From positions 1,612,001 to 1,676,000 of the forward strand of contig JBLDXI010000020.1 of NCBI GenBank assembly GCA_047495785.1: DNA of 64,000 nucleotides, written 5' to 3'. Under the pieces are notes generated by a model, which saw only the letters and a list, made by a program, of their open reading frames with translations, made no database searches and had not been told where the DNA came from. This stretch comes from Lepidodermella squamata (lineage: Eukaryota; Gastrotricha). The number at the start of each line of letters is the position of its first letter. Position 1 is the first letter of the stretch. Positions 51,101 to 61,193 of the stretch are shown here, one piece after another. A program made the position numbers and the translations under genes.

Positions 51101-54100
51101 TCCTTATAGTAAATCGTTCGTTTAATTCCGGAACATCGTCAGCTTTTGCCATGAATGACACCTTTTGCTCAGAGATTCCATCCCGGAATTCAACAACAGT
51201 GGGCAAGCCGAGAAATTCTGTTCGATTCACGTCTTGTTCCGCGTAAATTTCAATGCGTCGATTCGCGAGATTGCCGCCACTTCGTCGGATTGTTACCTGG
51301 ATAGGGTCTTTCCCTTCCTCCAGGACAACAGCCCCGCTCGGGTCGGAAATTCCGAATTTACCAGCAGGGTTGTCATTTTCGCGGAAAATGATTCGTAACT
51401 GAGAACTATTCGCCGCTAATCTCTGGCTATCACTCGGTCGAACATTTACCAGTTTCAACACCATTTCCTCGTCTAGCTCAGGGTAAGGATCAGGCAAAAC
51501 TCGCAGGACAAGTCTAGCTTTTTCAGTTCCAGATTTGATGAGAAGAGATCGATTTTCTGGCAAGACGTAATCTTCCCCTGAAATCAAGAGTTGGTCCTGA
51601 TGGGCAATTTCCCAGTCGACCCATGCGTCGCCGCTGGTTCCGTTGCGGAAGATGTTTAGTTCAATGGTTAGCTCTTTATCTTCCGGCTCATCGATGTAAA
51701 TTACAGCCGGGCCGCTGAAACCCAACTCGCCATTCGCTAGCAATAGATCAAGCACAATCGTTGCAGTGGTGTAACGTCCTAAATTCGGACTGTTGTATGG
51801 CCGATAGTTCGGATCATAGACTTGAAATTAAAAAATTAATTGAACCGATTCGTAACAATTCGGGCGAAAATCTTACTGGTAAGTGGGTTCAGGCTGACAT
51901 TAAGTAGCCTAACGGTGAAAGCAGATCCAACAGGCAAGAAAGCTGCGTCATTGATCGGAAGTACGAACTGATAAGAGCTTTCGCAATCGGGCATAATAAG
52001 CCGGTTATCGCGAGTATCGAGAATTCCTGAAAATAACAAGAGGTCATTTTTTTGTCTCATCGATTTAGATTTTTTCGCTTCATTAATTTGAAAATTTATT
52101 TTTGTTTAGTTATATATTTTACCCATTCATATCGTAATTAATTTCCCTATTAATTATTTTGTTTATCGTGCGATGGAAATGATCGGTAAATTTTTGGAGG
52201 CGTGCGTAACAACTAGAAATTATTGCATACCTGATAAATTGCCAATGATGCGTGCATCGCCGACTTGGTACTCCGCTATGAAGTCGACAATTAGGTCGCC
52301 ATTGGTGCCGCCGTTGCGCGATAGCAACAAGCGCAGGCCCCGGCCGCGTCCGTTCATCTAAAAGGAATAATCAAAATAAAAGTCACGCTCAATTAGACGC
52401 GCGCCGCCTTAAAACTCACCGGAATTATCTTCTGCTCGTTAGGGTTTGCAAACTCAATGATGCCATGCGCGGCATCGCTGTCTTGTAAAATTATTACAGC
52501 TGGAGGGTTTTCGGCGGCGAGCCTTGCACCGCCTTTAACAGAACTCGGTTTCAAGAAAACACTGAATTTTTCAATGCGTTCCGGCTCTGAGTCTTGAACA
52601 ATAAAAATTCGGATTTCTTTCTCGGTTTCGCCCGGCCCGAAAGTGACAGTCCCAGTTGTCGGTCGCAAGTCAGAATCAGCCGGCTCGCGAGAATTAATTC
52701 GCATCAAAGTCCAGCTAAAAAAAATAGATAATTTTTCACTCGAATTAAGGTGGAATATTTCAAGACATACTTGACAGAAACTTGACCGAAACTGCCCTGT
52801 AAACGGCGGACGGTCAGAGTAACCTCACTCTGAGTGTCTTCATTCGCGATTTTAGTCGGACTGAGCTTCAACGGATCCTCAGTCGCGAACATCAATACAC
52901 CATTCGGATCATCGTTGGACAAGATGGTTATCTTAAAATTAAATTAATAAATTCGAAATAAAAATGTAATTTAAGATTTTTCTACCACTGTGTGTTGCAT
53001 TCCGATCAGAACAGCGTCGCCTTTCGGTTGGCCGAGTTTCACCATGAATTGCTCGTCAGCCTCCGGTTGGCTGTCGTCGATCAAGGTAACGCGAATTTTC
53101 TGCTCAAGAACACCGGGTTCGAAAACGACGACGGAAGAATCGCTTACGAAATCTATATCAGGCCGGCACTCAGGGTCGCTCGATACCAAACTATACGGCA
53201 CTTCGATTCTTGTCGACAGTGGCCCGACTTTGTGCGCCTGGCCTGATTTATCGACAATTTGACCCCGAGTTACAACGACATCAAGTGACGAATTCCGCTC
53301 ATCAGTCGTATAGCCAGTTTTCAGAAATCGAATCGGTGCGTCATTCGCCGGGATGAGAACCTTTAATTGGCAAGAAGTCGCGTTCGCCCGGGCTCCGTTT
53401 GAAATCGCGACCAACTCAATCAAAAACTCCTCGTCATCCTCCGGCTTCTCGTCGTCAACAGCCGTGAGCTGAAAAACAGCTTGGCGCTGCTGGTCCATGA
53501 AAACCACGTTGGATGAGCTGAGTTCCAAATCGTCCACCTCCGTAAATTTTCCGTTCGATTTCGCAATTTTCCGGCCGGTAACTTTTGTAACTGAAAGTTG
53601 CGCCGAAACTCGGCCGTCAGCGCCTCGTAGCCGATTTACAGTTATCATAGCCGGTTCTTGACCCTCCCGGAGCTGGATGAAACCTGCTTCGAAACCCAAC
53701 ACGCCGAAAGCGTCGTCATTCGGTTCAATAACGACAGTCGCATCAGGGCCAGTTGTCGCCGAATCAGAGCCAGGTAGTATCTTCAGGGCTAAGTGATAAG
53801 TCTCCCTTCCCTCGGGAATATCATCTGCCTCGACGAAGAAAGTCTTGTGAATTTGGTCGACATCTCGCCGAAAATGTAGCACGTAACTGGCTCCGCGGAA
53901 GTCGTAAGTCGCTTCCGGTTCTTTGAAGTACAAAACTGCAACGATATCACGTTCATGCGAGCCAGTTTTTCGCACGGTCACGTCAAAGCTTTTGCCCTCG
54001 GTTACGAAAAAACTGCGCGGGCTTATCTCAAGAATTGGCCCATCGCCCTCGACCTGACTTCTCACTGATCGTAATATTGAAGACAGGTAAATTAGAGCGT

Positions 54101-54113
54101 AAAGCAACCACAT
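32578..54113 (-). CDS. ADGRV1: ADGRV1 / VLGR1 (GPR98) giant adhesion GPCR, complete
   Basis: Eighteen coding exons are inferred: 54113-52986, 52931-52771, 52714-52420, 52357-52231, 52026-51877, 51820-49333, 49282-45778, 45719-45458, 45405-44155, 44023-43026, 42966-42796, 42592-42175, 42124-40491, 40149-36925, 36872-36626, 36574-34945, 34892-33716 and 33105-32578. All junction phases agree and give 6464 aa (human 6306). Order: signal peptide (LLYALIYLSSILRSVRS); roughly 36 Calx-beta repeats, each closing with motifs like ANDDPHGVFQF; a LamG/pentraxin-type domain about 1310-1500; EAR/EPTP repeats about 3340-3750; a GPS about 5980-6020; seven transmembrane helices; a Ser-rich cytoplasmic tail ending PDIHL. 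Family knowledge: in vertebrates it forms ankle links of hair-cell stereocilia and fibres at the photoreceptor ciliary base, as part of the Usher type 2 complex. The order matches the vertebrate protein closely. Oddities are listed as separate entries. Confidence 0.95.
33716..34892 (-). other. ADGRV1 GPS and seven-transmembrane exon
   Basis: Residues 5897-6289. The GPS carries C, W, C, then CRCRHFSSYGARI (about 6014-6026), with H-F-S at the position of the usual H-L-S/T self-cleavage tripeptide. Helices 1-6 and most of 7 follow: YFAAALGLSCLFLLATLI, LNMHIIFAAFATQLVYAI, VLHYFFVAQFTWIFTQAL, YVWFFILGWGVPAFVVAI, LGVVVPAVLSLLAAAGLF, LPWWALTAITWLWGGLHL and WWLALFLAFSLIQ. Confidence 0.85.
41850..43380 (-). 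other. ADGRV1 EAR/EPTP repeat region
   Basis: Several repeats of the seven-bladed EAR/EPTP type lie between Calx-beta blocks. Each resembles a strand set in which W/F-R/K-W or Y-R-V-F-x-W is followed by HYLVIANF- or YLAMANF-type strands (SSFQDENVHYLVIANFG, TFSFGPQLYLAMANF, RNSTYVLIVNYFA, LDHFLAIATAKL). The position at about residues 3340-3750 equals that in vertebrate ADGRV1. Boundaries are approximate. Confidence 0.8.
46030..46350 (-). other. PAN/apple-like cysteine-rich insertion in an ADGRV1 Calx-beta repeat
   Basis: About residues 2430-2535. Between the first strands of a Calx-beta repeat (TLHVTYVVEPLN) and its second half (DFISGKFYASIPAG...IPELNETFRI) lies an extra segment of about 95 residues. 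It contains MTACQLECLTDKNCEAFDIG and, about 20 residues on, KGCRLW. The spacing C-x3-C-x5-C-x-A-F...G-C-x-L is the hallmark of PAN/apple domains. I know of no such insertion in vertebrate ADGRV1. There is no GT/AG pair that would splice it out cleanly, and the frame is open throughout. Confidence 0.6.
49140..50000 (-). other. ADGRV1 LamG/pentraxin-type domain
   Basis: About residues 1310-1500, spanning the intron at 49283-49332. Signature strands are FFSEGFALSFWIKPATK, PQFLFAKADTR, GNWHFVAVNCFE, NIGVSLNGTLI and GLVQDFRLYSRPI. The position in the chain equals that of the vertebrate domain. Confidence 0.85.
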
Positions 54114-56104
54114 GCTTTACGTCAACTAAAAACCTAAATCGGGCGAGAAGAGAGAAAATAAATGAACACGGTTTTTTATTAATTTTTCGGTGTTATTCTT
54201 GACGCACGATTAAAAAAATTAATCGATTAAGTAAAAGCGGCTATTTATTGTTATTTTGAAGTGTCATAGCCCGGCGCAGTTTAAGGCGGTCGCGCGCGCG
54301 CAAAAGGGGTGTTGTGTTATTGTTTTATTATTTTTACCTGGCGAGAGCTGACTCTGCAATTGCGCGCGCGGCTGCTGCATTTTGTGTTTTCTTGTTTTTG
54401 CGCGCCTGCGCTTTGTCGCTTTGTTTATAGCTGGTGGCGGTTTAAAAACTCTACGACACACGTCTTACCGCAGAATCAGAGAAGCACTTCATAATACAGA
54501 TCGGCTATTATCGATGGTCTAGTGTGTGTACAAACTCGTTTCGAGTAGGTCCACCTTAATCGAATTAAAATATATAACGAATATTATACAAAACAAATAG
54601 CCGGTTGACGATGTGCGGGGGGACAATTGCGAATAATAGATTTTTATTCATGAAATTTTTCAAAAAAATTTAGCCGACGAGACGTGATGTGAAAAATGGC
54701 AAGTCGCGAGCACGGGTGAGTAAGAGTGCGCGCCAAGGTGCGGCCATATTATTGTTGGCGTGGCTAGCCCGTTTCGCTCCGAAACGCGCCATTTACTCTC
54801 GACCAAGACGCTCTTCACGCCACACTGCAAGAAAACATTCAGGGTATCAATTTCACACAATAACAACACAACTTTTATATAAATACCGTGTAGTAAAAAT
54901 AATAACCGTTTTGGTATATTATTTTCTCGCCTGATTTTCACGCGCAAATAAAAATTGAGAAAAGGCGTAGTAGATGGAAAAATCAACAACAATAATAATA
55001 ACAATCGTCTTATATTTATGGCATCACTTGCATCATCAACATCGTCGAGGAGTAGGAGTTGAAGGCGGCGGTGGCGGCGGCGGCAGCGACAACAATAACA
55101 ACAGTAGCAATAATCAACAACACACGGGAGTGTCGGCAACTTCATGCCGGTTGCCGACGCAGGTATCGATTGACTTCAATTATAGCTTGGGCCCTGCTAC
55201 TAGGGCATAAAACTGCGTGAAAAAGCGCGGTTTATTAACAAACTTGAAATTTCAGCGCTCGTTATTAATATTGTTATCAGAGAACACATGGCCGTTTCGA
55301 TTGAGACCACCCATACTCACGCGCAGTCGACAAGAGCGCGTGTGTAGACGGACATCAGCGTTGCTCATAAAAAATTCTGCAACCTTGGCCCTTACATTAT
55401 ATGCGGCAACCCGCGCATTGTCTATATTATATGGCCGAGAATTTGCGGCATTTGCACTGATTTGTGAACTGTGTCTCTCGTCAAGTATTCCGGCGCACTT
55501 TGTACCGGCTTAATTGATCCGAATTTATTAAACATTGATTCAGCTCATTCCTGGAAATTATGTGACTCGGAATAAAAAATGCTATTTTTCAGAATCGAAA
55601 CTATACAAATCAAGACAACCCCCTCCGCTTTCCCGACACCGAGTTTTATTTTATTTCACAGCAAAAGTCTGAAAATTGATTCATAGTTACCTATAATTAA
55701 TATAATTTCCTGAGCTTGCATTAGGCATTCGTAGGTATAAGAGAAAGAGAAAGCTTTGCACATCGGGTTCGCATCGCATGCTGAAATGTAGTCACTGAAG
55801 CCCATAGACAACACTGCAACAGATAGGAAACTAACGATATTTCCATAGTAAACTTGATTAATTTTTAAAAAAATTTAAAAAGCTGCAGGTATCTCTTTCA
55901 AAAATTTTGATCTGCTCATAAATACTAGAAGCGGCCGTCTATCTAATGATGTCAGGCACACTTTGTGTTCCCTAATTTTCTAAAATTCGCCGAAAAGGGC
56001 TATATTTGGTGATTTTGGGCAAAATTGCCATTCATCTGCCGTGGTTGGCTCTTCCGGAATTTTTTTTAAAAATTAAAAAAAATAGTTTATCCATGGTGAG
56101 AATT
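54114..56104. other. ADGRV1 upstream region, low complexity
   Basis: This should contain the ADGRV1 promoter. It has GC-alternating patches (54290-54300, 54360-54370), AAT and GGC trinucleotide runs around 54990-55110, and a long minus-strand frame at 54660-55145 that is mainly the translation of those repeats. No gene is supported. Confidence 0.45.
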
Positions 56105-56126
56105 TTCTCTATCCGGCGATATAAAA

Positions 56127-56292
56127 CTTGTCGTTTAATTAATTTATTTTAATTTTCCGATTTTTTCGGGGCTCCACAAATTATTATTTCCGAGAATGTC
56201 TCTAAACCAAGCAACGCTTTGAGAGTAGTCAAAGTCCAAGGAACAAGGCCAAAAGTAATCGAAAAATTAAAATAAATTAATTAAACGACAAA
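56127..56292. repeat. Inverted repeat, 34-nt arms
   Basis: Arms at 56127-56160 and 56259-56292 (TTGTCGTTTAATTAATTTA-type sequence and its complement) match at about 32 of 34 positions and enclose a loop of about 98 bases. It is a likely small foldback element. Confidence 0.65.
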
Positions 56293-56630
56293 TGTGAGGT
56301 GAGAGGTGAGGCATTCATTGGTGAGTGAGTTGAAGCTGTACCCAGCACAGTGGCGCCCATTGTGACAAATTTCTTCGAGTAACTAGAGTAATTGATTTAG
56401 AGACTTTAACTTTGATTGAAGCCATAAGGAATCACAGATCTAACCAGTCAAGATCAAGACAGGCTATGCAGAGACAATCAAAAGATCCGCACGGTGGAAT
56501 TGAGGCGACACTAGTTGAAATTTTTCGCACGTGCGAAATAAGGCTGTTCATCCCCTGCAAAACGGACCAAAATGACGCCTTTTTCACGAGCTCCAAAAAT
56601 AGCTCCAACAAGGAAGGAGGGATAGTTTCA

Positions 56631-56823
56631 AGAATATGAATATATTCATGAGGTTTCATGAAACTGGGACATTATTAGTTAATTGCCAAAAATGCAGAAA
56701 AATTTGAGCAGTTGGAATAAGGTGTCGACAAATCAAAATAATGATTCCGGAATTTTTCTGACATAATTATCAACTGTGAGGGCTTCGGAATATTAATTAG
56801 CACCTCATGAATATTCATATTTT
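56631..56823. repeat. Inverted repeat with ATGAATATATTCATGAGGT arms
   Basis: The left arm at about 56631-56654 and the right arm at about 56802-56823 are reverse complements with one small indel. The arms are themselves partly palindromic. It sits between two other inverted-repeat elements. Confidence 0.5.
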
Positions 56824-56906
56824 TACAACTATTAAAACTTCTTGGTCTGTCCGAGTTATACTTTTTATTTTTAGCTGATTTTAACCCAAGCTTGAAGCTA
56901 AAAATA

Positions 56907-57401
56907 CAGTGAAAGTTGTCTAAACCGGACTAAGGTCGCGCCAGGCAAAATCGTCCGGTTTAGAGAAAGTCCGAATTATTTTAAACCGGACTGAGTCCGG
57001 TATAGGAAATGCCACGTGAAATTCGTGGAATTTTTAAGTTTTACAAGCTAAGTAGCAGTTTTTGAGTACGGAATCGACAATTTTAATATAAATAATCAAC
57101 ATATTCAGCTATATTCGCAATAATTGGGAAGTTAAATTTTTTTTCAAAATTTTGAGGCTACTCTCGTCAGGCAGGTGCTGGCACTTTCTTCAAAAGTATA
57201 TAGAAAATTGGCCTTTTTATTGCATAAACCGGACTTCGAGCCCCAAAATCCGTCCGGTTTATACCACAGTCCGGTTTAGAGAGTCCGGTTTAGACAATAA
57301 AATTATAATGTAAAGTCCACACTTTCGGATCGAGCCACCCGAAATCGTCCGGTTTAGAGAAAGTCCGGTTTAGACCGGTCCGGTTTAAACAACTTTCACT
57401 G
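56907..57401. mobile_element. Pogo/Tc1-like MITE, 495 bp, TA-flanked
   Basis: The termini are CAGTGAAAGTTGTCTAAACC on the left and, on the right, the complement of CAGTGAAAGTTGTTTAAACC; both continue into GGAC, matching 23 of 24 bases. TA dinucleotides flank both ends (56905-56906 and 57402-57403), as expected for a TA target-site duplication. Internally the element repeats the unit TCCGGTTTAGA about ten times in both orientations as subterminal repeats. It has no transposase frame, so it would need an autonomous relative elsewhere in the genome. Confidence 0.8.
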
Positions 57402-58234
57402 TAGTTGGGGCGCGTGGGAAATATTTTTAGTTTTAACTAAACTATGTAATTCCTGAGCGTGAGTAACTTTTGATTTTCACTGTATTTCTAAAATTTCGTC
57501 AAATCAAAGCAGCGCGCGTCGTCGTGAAGCTTTATCGGACCTGGATTGTATAGCTGTTCATCTCCACCAACGCAACCCGTTTGTACCGGTGAAAATATTG
57601 AGGATAAAACTTGATAGAAATTACCTCCAGTTTCCAGTTTCCAGGAGAAATGACCTATTACAAGAACCGAGTTGCCCACATTGTTTGGCCACTGAGGTCC
57701 CGCATAAGCAGCGGCAATTTTCAGTTTTAAATGCTTCAAATCTTGCTAACCTTTTTTCGCGTTATAGAAGTCAATACTTGAAAACGCAAATGACTCGAAA
57801 TTTATTGGTATATAATAGTAGACGTTACAACAACAACAAAAGCGCGACGTTTCGTATGTAAAATCGCCAGTGCATCGATGAAGATGTGGAAAAATGACTT
57901 AAAAGCCATGAAAAAAAGATTTCAATAAATGCCTATATAACAAATTTGCTTCCCAGATATTTTAGAAAAGCATATTTTATATGGCTTTTCTCAGTCACAT
58001 GATGTCATCAAGAATAAGCGGATTGACAACAAGGATTAACAAGTTTTAAAATTAAAATCGTTTCGCGTTGTATTCATATACCGGGGTATATCTAAAGTGG
58101 CGATAAAATTCGATAAGAAATCCTTGACATATGAGATGGAATATCAAAGATATCTGATCGAAAGTACATAAAATTGCTTTGATAGAAAATTTGCGACATT
58201 ATATATATATATATAAGGATTCCATCGTCATAGT
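57402..58234. other. Intergenic
   Basis: AT-rich, with an AT dinucleotide run at about 58201-58215 just downstream of the third neuropeptide gene. A minus-strand frame (57488-57739, 83 codons) looks protein-like but has no recognisable family or supported exons. Confidence 0.4.
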
Positions 58235-58462
58235 CTACTTCCGGCCCCAGCCGAACCTGAGTGGGGTGTAGTCGTCGGCACGCTTGTCCGCCCAGCCGTC
58301 CGCGCGGCCAACGGCGAAGGCGCGTTTGCGGTAGCTTTGAATCCGCTGCGACAGATCGCCGAAAAGTTCGTCGAAGTTGTCGCTATCTTCCACTTCAGCC
58401 GAAACGATGACCAGCACGACGGCGAGCATGATAGCAATAGCGGTAGCCCAGTTGAAGTTCAT
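58235..58462 (-). CDS. Neuropeptide precursor 3, ...YTPLRFGW-amide
   Basis: A single-exon frame of 75 aa from the ATG at 58462. A hydrophobic signal peptide (ATAIAIMLAVVLVIVSA) is followed by an acidic spacer (EVEDSDNFDELFGDLSQRIQ). An RKR site releases AFAVGRADGWAD, and a KR site then releases ADDYTPLRFGW, which is followed by Gly-Arg-Lys-stop as amidation and processing signal. DDY...RF recalls the DDYGHMRF core of arthropod sulfakinins and the DYRPLQF of nematode NLP-12. However, an extra Gly-Trp lies between RF and the amidation glycine, so assignment to the CCK/sulfakinin group is only a possibility. The signal peptide, two dibasic sites and terminal GRK make a secreted peptide precursor likely. 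Confidence 0.8.
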   Translation of the reverse strand: MNFNWATAIAIMLAVVLVIVSAEVEDSDNFDELFGDLSQRIQSYRKRAFAVGRADGWADKRADDYTPLRFGWGRK

Positions 58463-60888
58463 TGTTATCGCGGTAGATTTACTCAAAAATCAGGTAAAGA
58501 AATTAAGCCCGGAAAAGCTATAAGTGAACAAAATGCAATGAATTATTATCTCAGCAAATCACGAGGACTTTAAATATTCTTAACAAGTTTGCCCAGCCCA
58601 AACGATAAATATTTGACTAGTGGTTTTTTGTGAGACGTTGGCTACATTTTTCCTCCTCCAGATTTTTCCAGAGCATGATTAGCTAGTCAAGTGGGACTTA
58701 ACCTATATGTTCGTTTGCCAACTAAATAGCGCTATTGATTTGCAGATTAAATAAGAAATTGGAGCGCAAATATTGGTGGAATGATACAATGTCGGGTTTG
58801 AGAACTGAGTAAGTATCAAATTTCTCGGGTGAAAATTTGCTTCCTTATAAAGAAAAAACACTGTCCATCCCTCCCGTTATATCCGGCGCGGATATTGCGC
58901 TCGCATGGCTGGAAATAATAATGTAATGGTAAACACCCTCACGACCATCCGTCCGAAGAACCAACGGCAGTGGGGGCGTGACGATCCAAGGTGACCTGAG
59001 CTAGCAGCTACCTTCGGCATTTTCAAAAGAATTTTAATTGCTGGACTCTCGGGTATATTAATAGAGCCTGTCACATAGCTGAAACGCGCATCGCGATGAA
59101 AATTAAACCAACGGCTCGTGATAGTCGGAAATTATAAAAAAAGAGCCCATATACCGTACCTTCTCGAAGTTTCTACAGCGAATAAAATGGGCGGTTGTCT
59201 AAGCGAAATAAGGTTGAAGTCTCCTGTAATGGACCTATTTATTCACACCTATTGCACAAGCGCTAGACATATTATGACCTTTCGCGTTGCGCTCAAAGGT
59301 TTCCATATATATGATTAAAATTCCGAAACCGATAGAATCCACATCATGTACTAATAATTATAATCACGCGCGCTAATCTCAGATTAATTGCGCAATAAAT
59401 TTTTTGTACGAAAACAGCTAGTAATTTGCCCTTAGGATGTTTTGTCTTACCGTGTGGTTGATGACTCAGTGTTGTCAAAACTCAACAAAAGCCATTGATC
59501 AGCAGCGGCTGCGTGGTGTTATTTTGCCAAAATTCGATGTCTTCAGCGGAAGTAGTTTAAAATTTTCCCACATTTAGCTAGTAAAATTTGAACATTTTCA
59601 TGCTTGACTGCGTAGTCCATCTTGTTGCCTAGTTATGGGGACTTTCCTAACAAGAGTGACATCTGCTTCGACACGCGTGCACTTCCGTTGCCGGCATCGC
59701 GGGCGCGTGCCCTGACACATCCCTCGCGCGGGTCCTAACGATGATGGTAAGAAAAAAGTCTGCACTACAACAAATTGCGAACTAGGCTTGATTGCTTAAT
59801 TGCGAACTAGGAGTTTTAAAACTAGGATAGCCTAATTGAAATTCTGATAAAGAAAAACAACCCTGTAATATTCTTAGACTTAGATACATAGAATTGTTAG
59901 TTAATTCGCTTTAGAGGCGGTAGTAAATCTACCTCGCATGAGGCTGAAAGTGATAAATTACCCAGCGGCTTCTCAAAATCGCCAACCACCAATATGCACA
60001 ATCGATAATACAGAGCTACAATAAAACCTGAATAAAAGCTGATAAAAGGCCGAAACTGTGGGAAAAGGATTAAGGCTAAGCCCAGTAACCATCAGAAAAG
60101 TTTAATTTGTAATTCCCAATGGATAGCATTGGCACAGCAACCTGATACCTAGGTATCGAGGCTCAATATTTATTTGAGGGCGCTGATTTTCGGGGTTTGA
60201 GTAGCTTACCTTTCCCAATTGTTAGAAACTTTGAAGATCCTGTGTGAAATGGAGACCCTACCTATTATGAATCCTTTCTTTTTGAAGCCTAACCGAAGTT
60301 ATTCTTAGGTAAAAGTTGGAGAGATTAGTTCTAAAAATGTTCATGAATCTCAAGCCAAAACATGTTATCCTTTGATGAGTGATTGGTTCAACTTGAAAAC
60401 GACCTAAGGTTGACGATTTTTAAATAGCTCAAAATTCAAATAAATTGCTGCCCGAGAGGGAGTGCTCATCAGGAAGGATGAACTCTCTATGTATACACCC
60501 GCAATCGAATTCGTCTAGTTTTTGCGCGTAAACATCCATTAGCCGCTCTAATCGTTGTCTGTGTCGTCACGTGTGCATGCAAAGTGCCAAATATTAAGCC
60601 GGAGGAATGCAGCTTATTCACGATGTTTCACAGGTAAAAAATGTCGCTGATTTTTCAAACCTAGTGCACTAGCTTTTTTTAAATTTATCACCCCTCATCG
60701 CGGACACAGGCCACAATGAAAATATCACTAAAAGCACACCCACGCTCATTAAGACGCCATTCAACCGGTGTCGTAGCAATTCCAATTTTATTTTTATTAT
60801 CGTCAACAAAAATCACAAACAATTACGAAAGCATTGAATCAATTCAAAAATTGCGAGTATCAAATTGAGGTTAAATGAAGCGGAAAAT
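58463..60888. other. Intergenic, unannotated 2.4 kb
   Basis: No protein family is recognised. A GC-rich patch at 59660-59750 contains an ATGATG directly followed by GTAAG, which could be a short 5' exon or promoter of an unseen gene. TTTATT at 60787-60792 is a candidate minus-strand poly(A) signal for the cysteine-rich peptide gene. Confidence 0.4.
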
Positions 60889-61193
60889 TCAGCAAATGCG
60901 ATACCACCGGCAAATTTTCGGACACCCACAACCGGTCGATAGCGTGAATCGGCAGGCCTTTCGAAAATTAGCGCCGTATGGGATGTACTTATCCCGGGGG
61001 TTCTCGGGCTGATCTTCAAAGATCCGCGCTAAATTAGTCAACTGATCCATTATTTCTGGTATAAAGAAACAATAAAATAATGTATATTATCGCGATAAAA
61101 AATTGTTATACCAGGCTCTGGTTTAGCGGCATTTCCCAAGTGGTGGGTCAATAGGAGGAAGATAGCTGCTAGCAGAGTAAATTTACGCGACAT
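60889..61193 (-). CDS. Small secreted cysteine-rich peptide precursor
   Basis: Two exons (61193-61112 and 61055-60889) with a 56-bp intron in phase 1 give 82 aa. The signal peptide is SRKFTLLAAIFLLLTHHLGN. A short charged spacer (IFEDQPENPRDKY) leads to a C-terminal module beginning FRKACRFTLSTG. That module has five cysteines in the pattern C-x7-C-x-C-x3-C-x5-C, the last one being the final residue. The odd number implies either a free cysteine or a disulfide-linked dimer. I do not recognise the family; hormone-like peptide, antimicrobial peptide and structural secreted protein are all open. Support comes from the signal peptide, a clean GTATAA donor, a T-rich acceptor ending CAG, phase agreement and a nearby poly(A) signal. 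Confidence 0.65.

Noticed and set aside
54660-55210. Long frames on both strands upstream of ADGRV1
   Set aside because: They are translations of AAT and GGC trinucleotide runs (poly-Leu, poly-Gly, poly-Asn) and overlap one another.
57488-57739. 83-codon minus-strand frame ending in a protein-like Cys-containing stretch
   Set aside because: No signal peptide, no convincing splice sites and no family similarity; kept only as a note.
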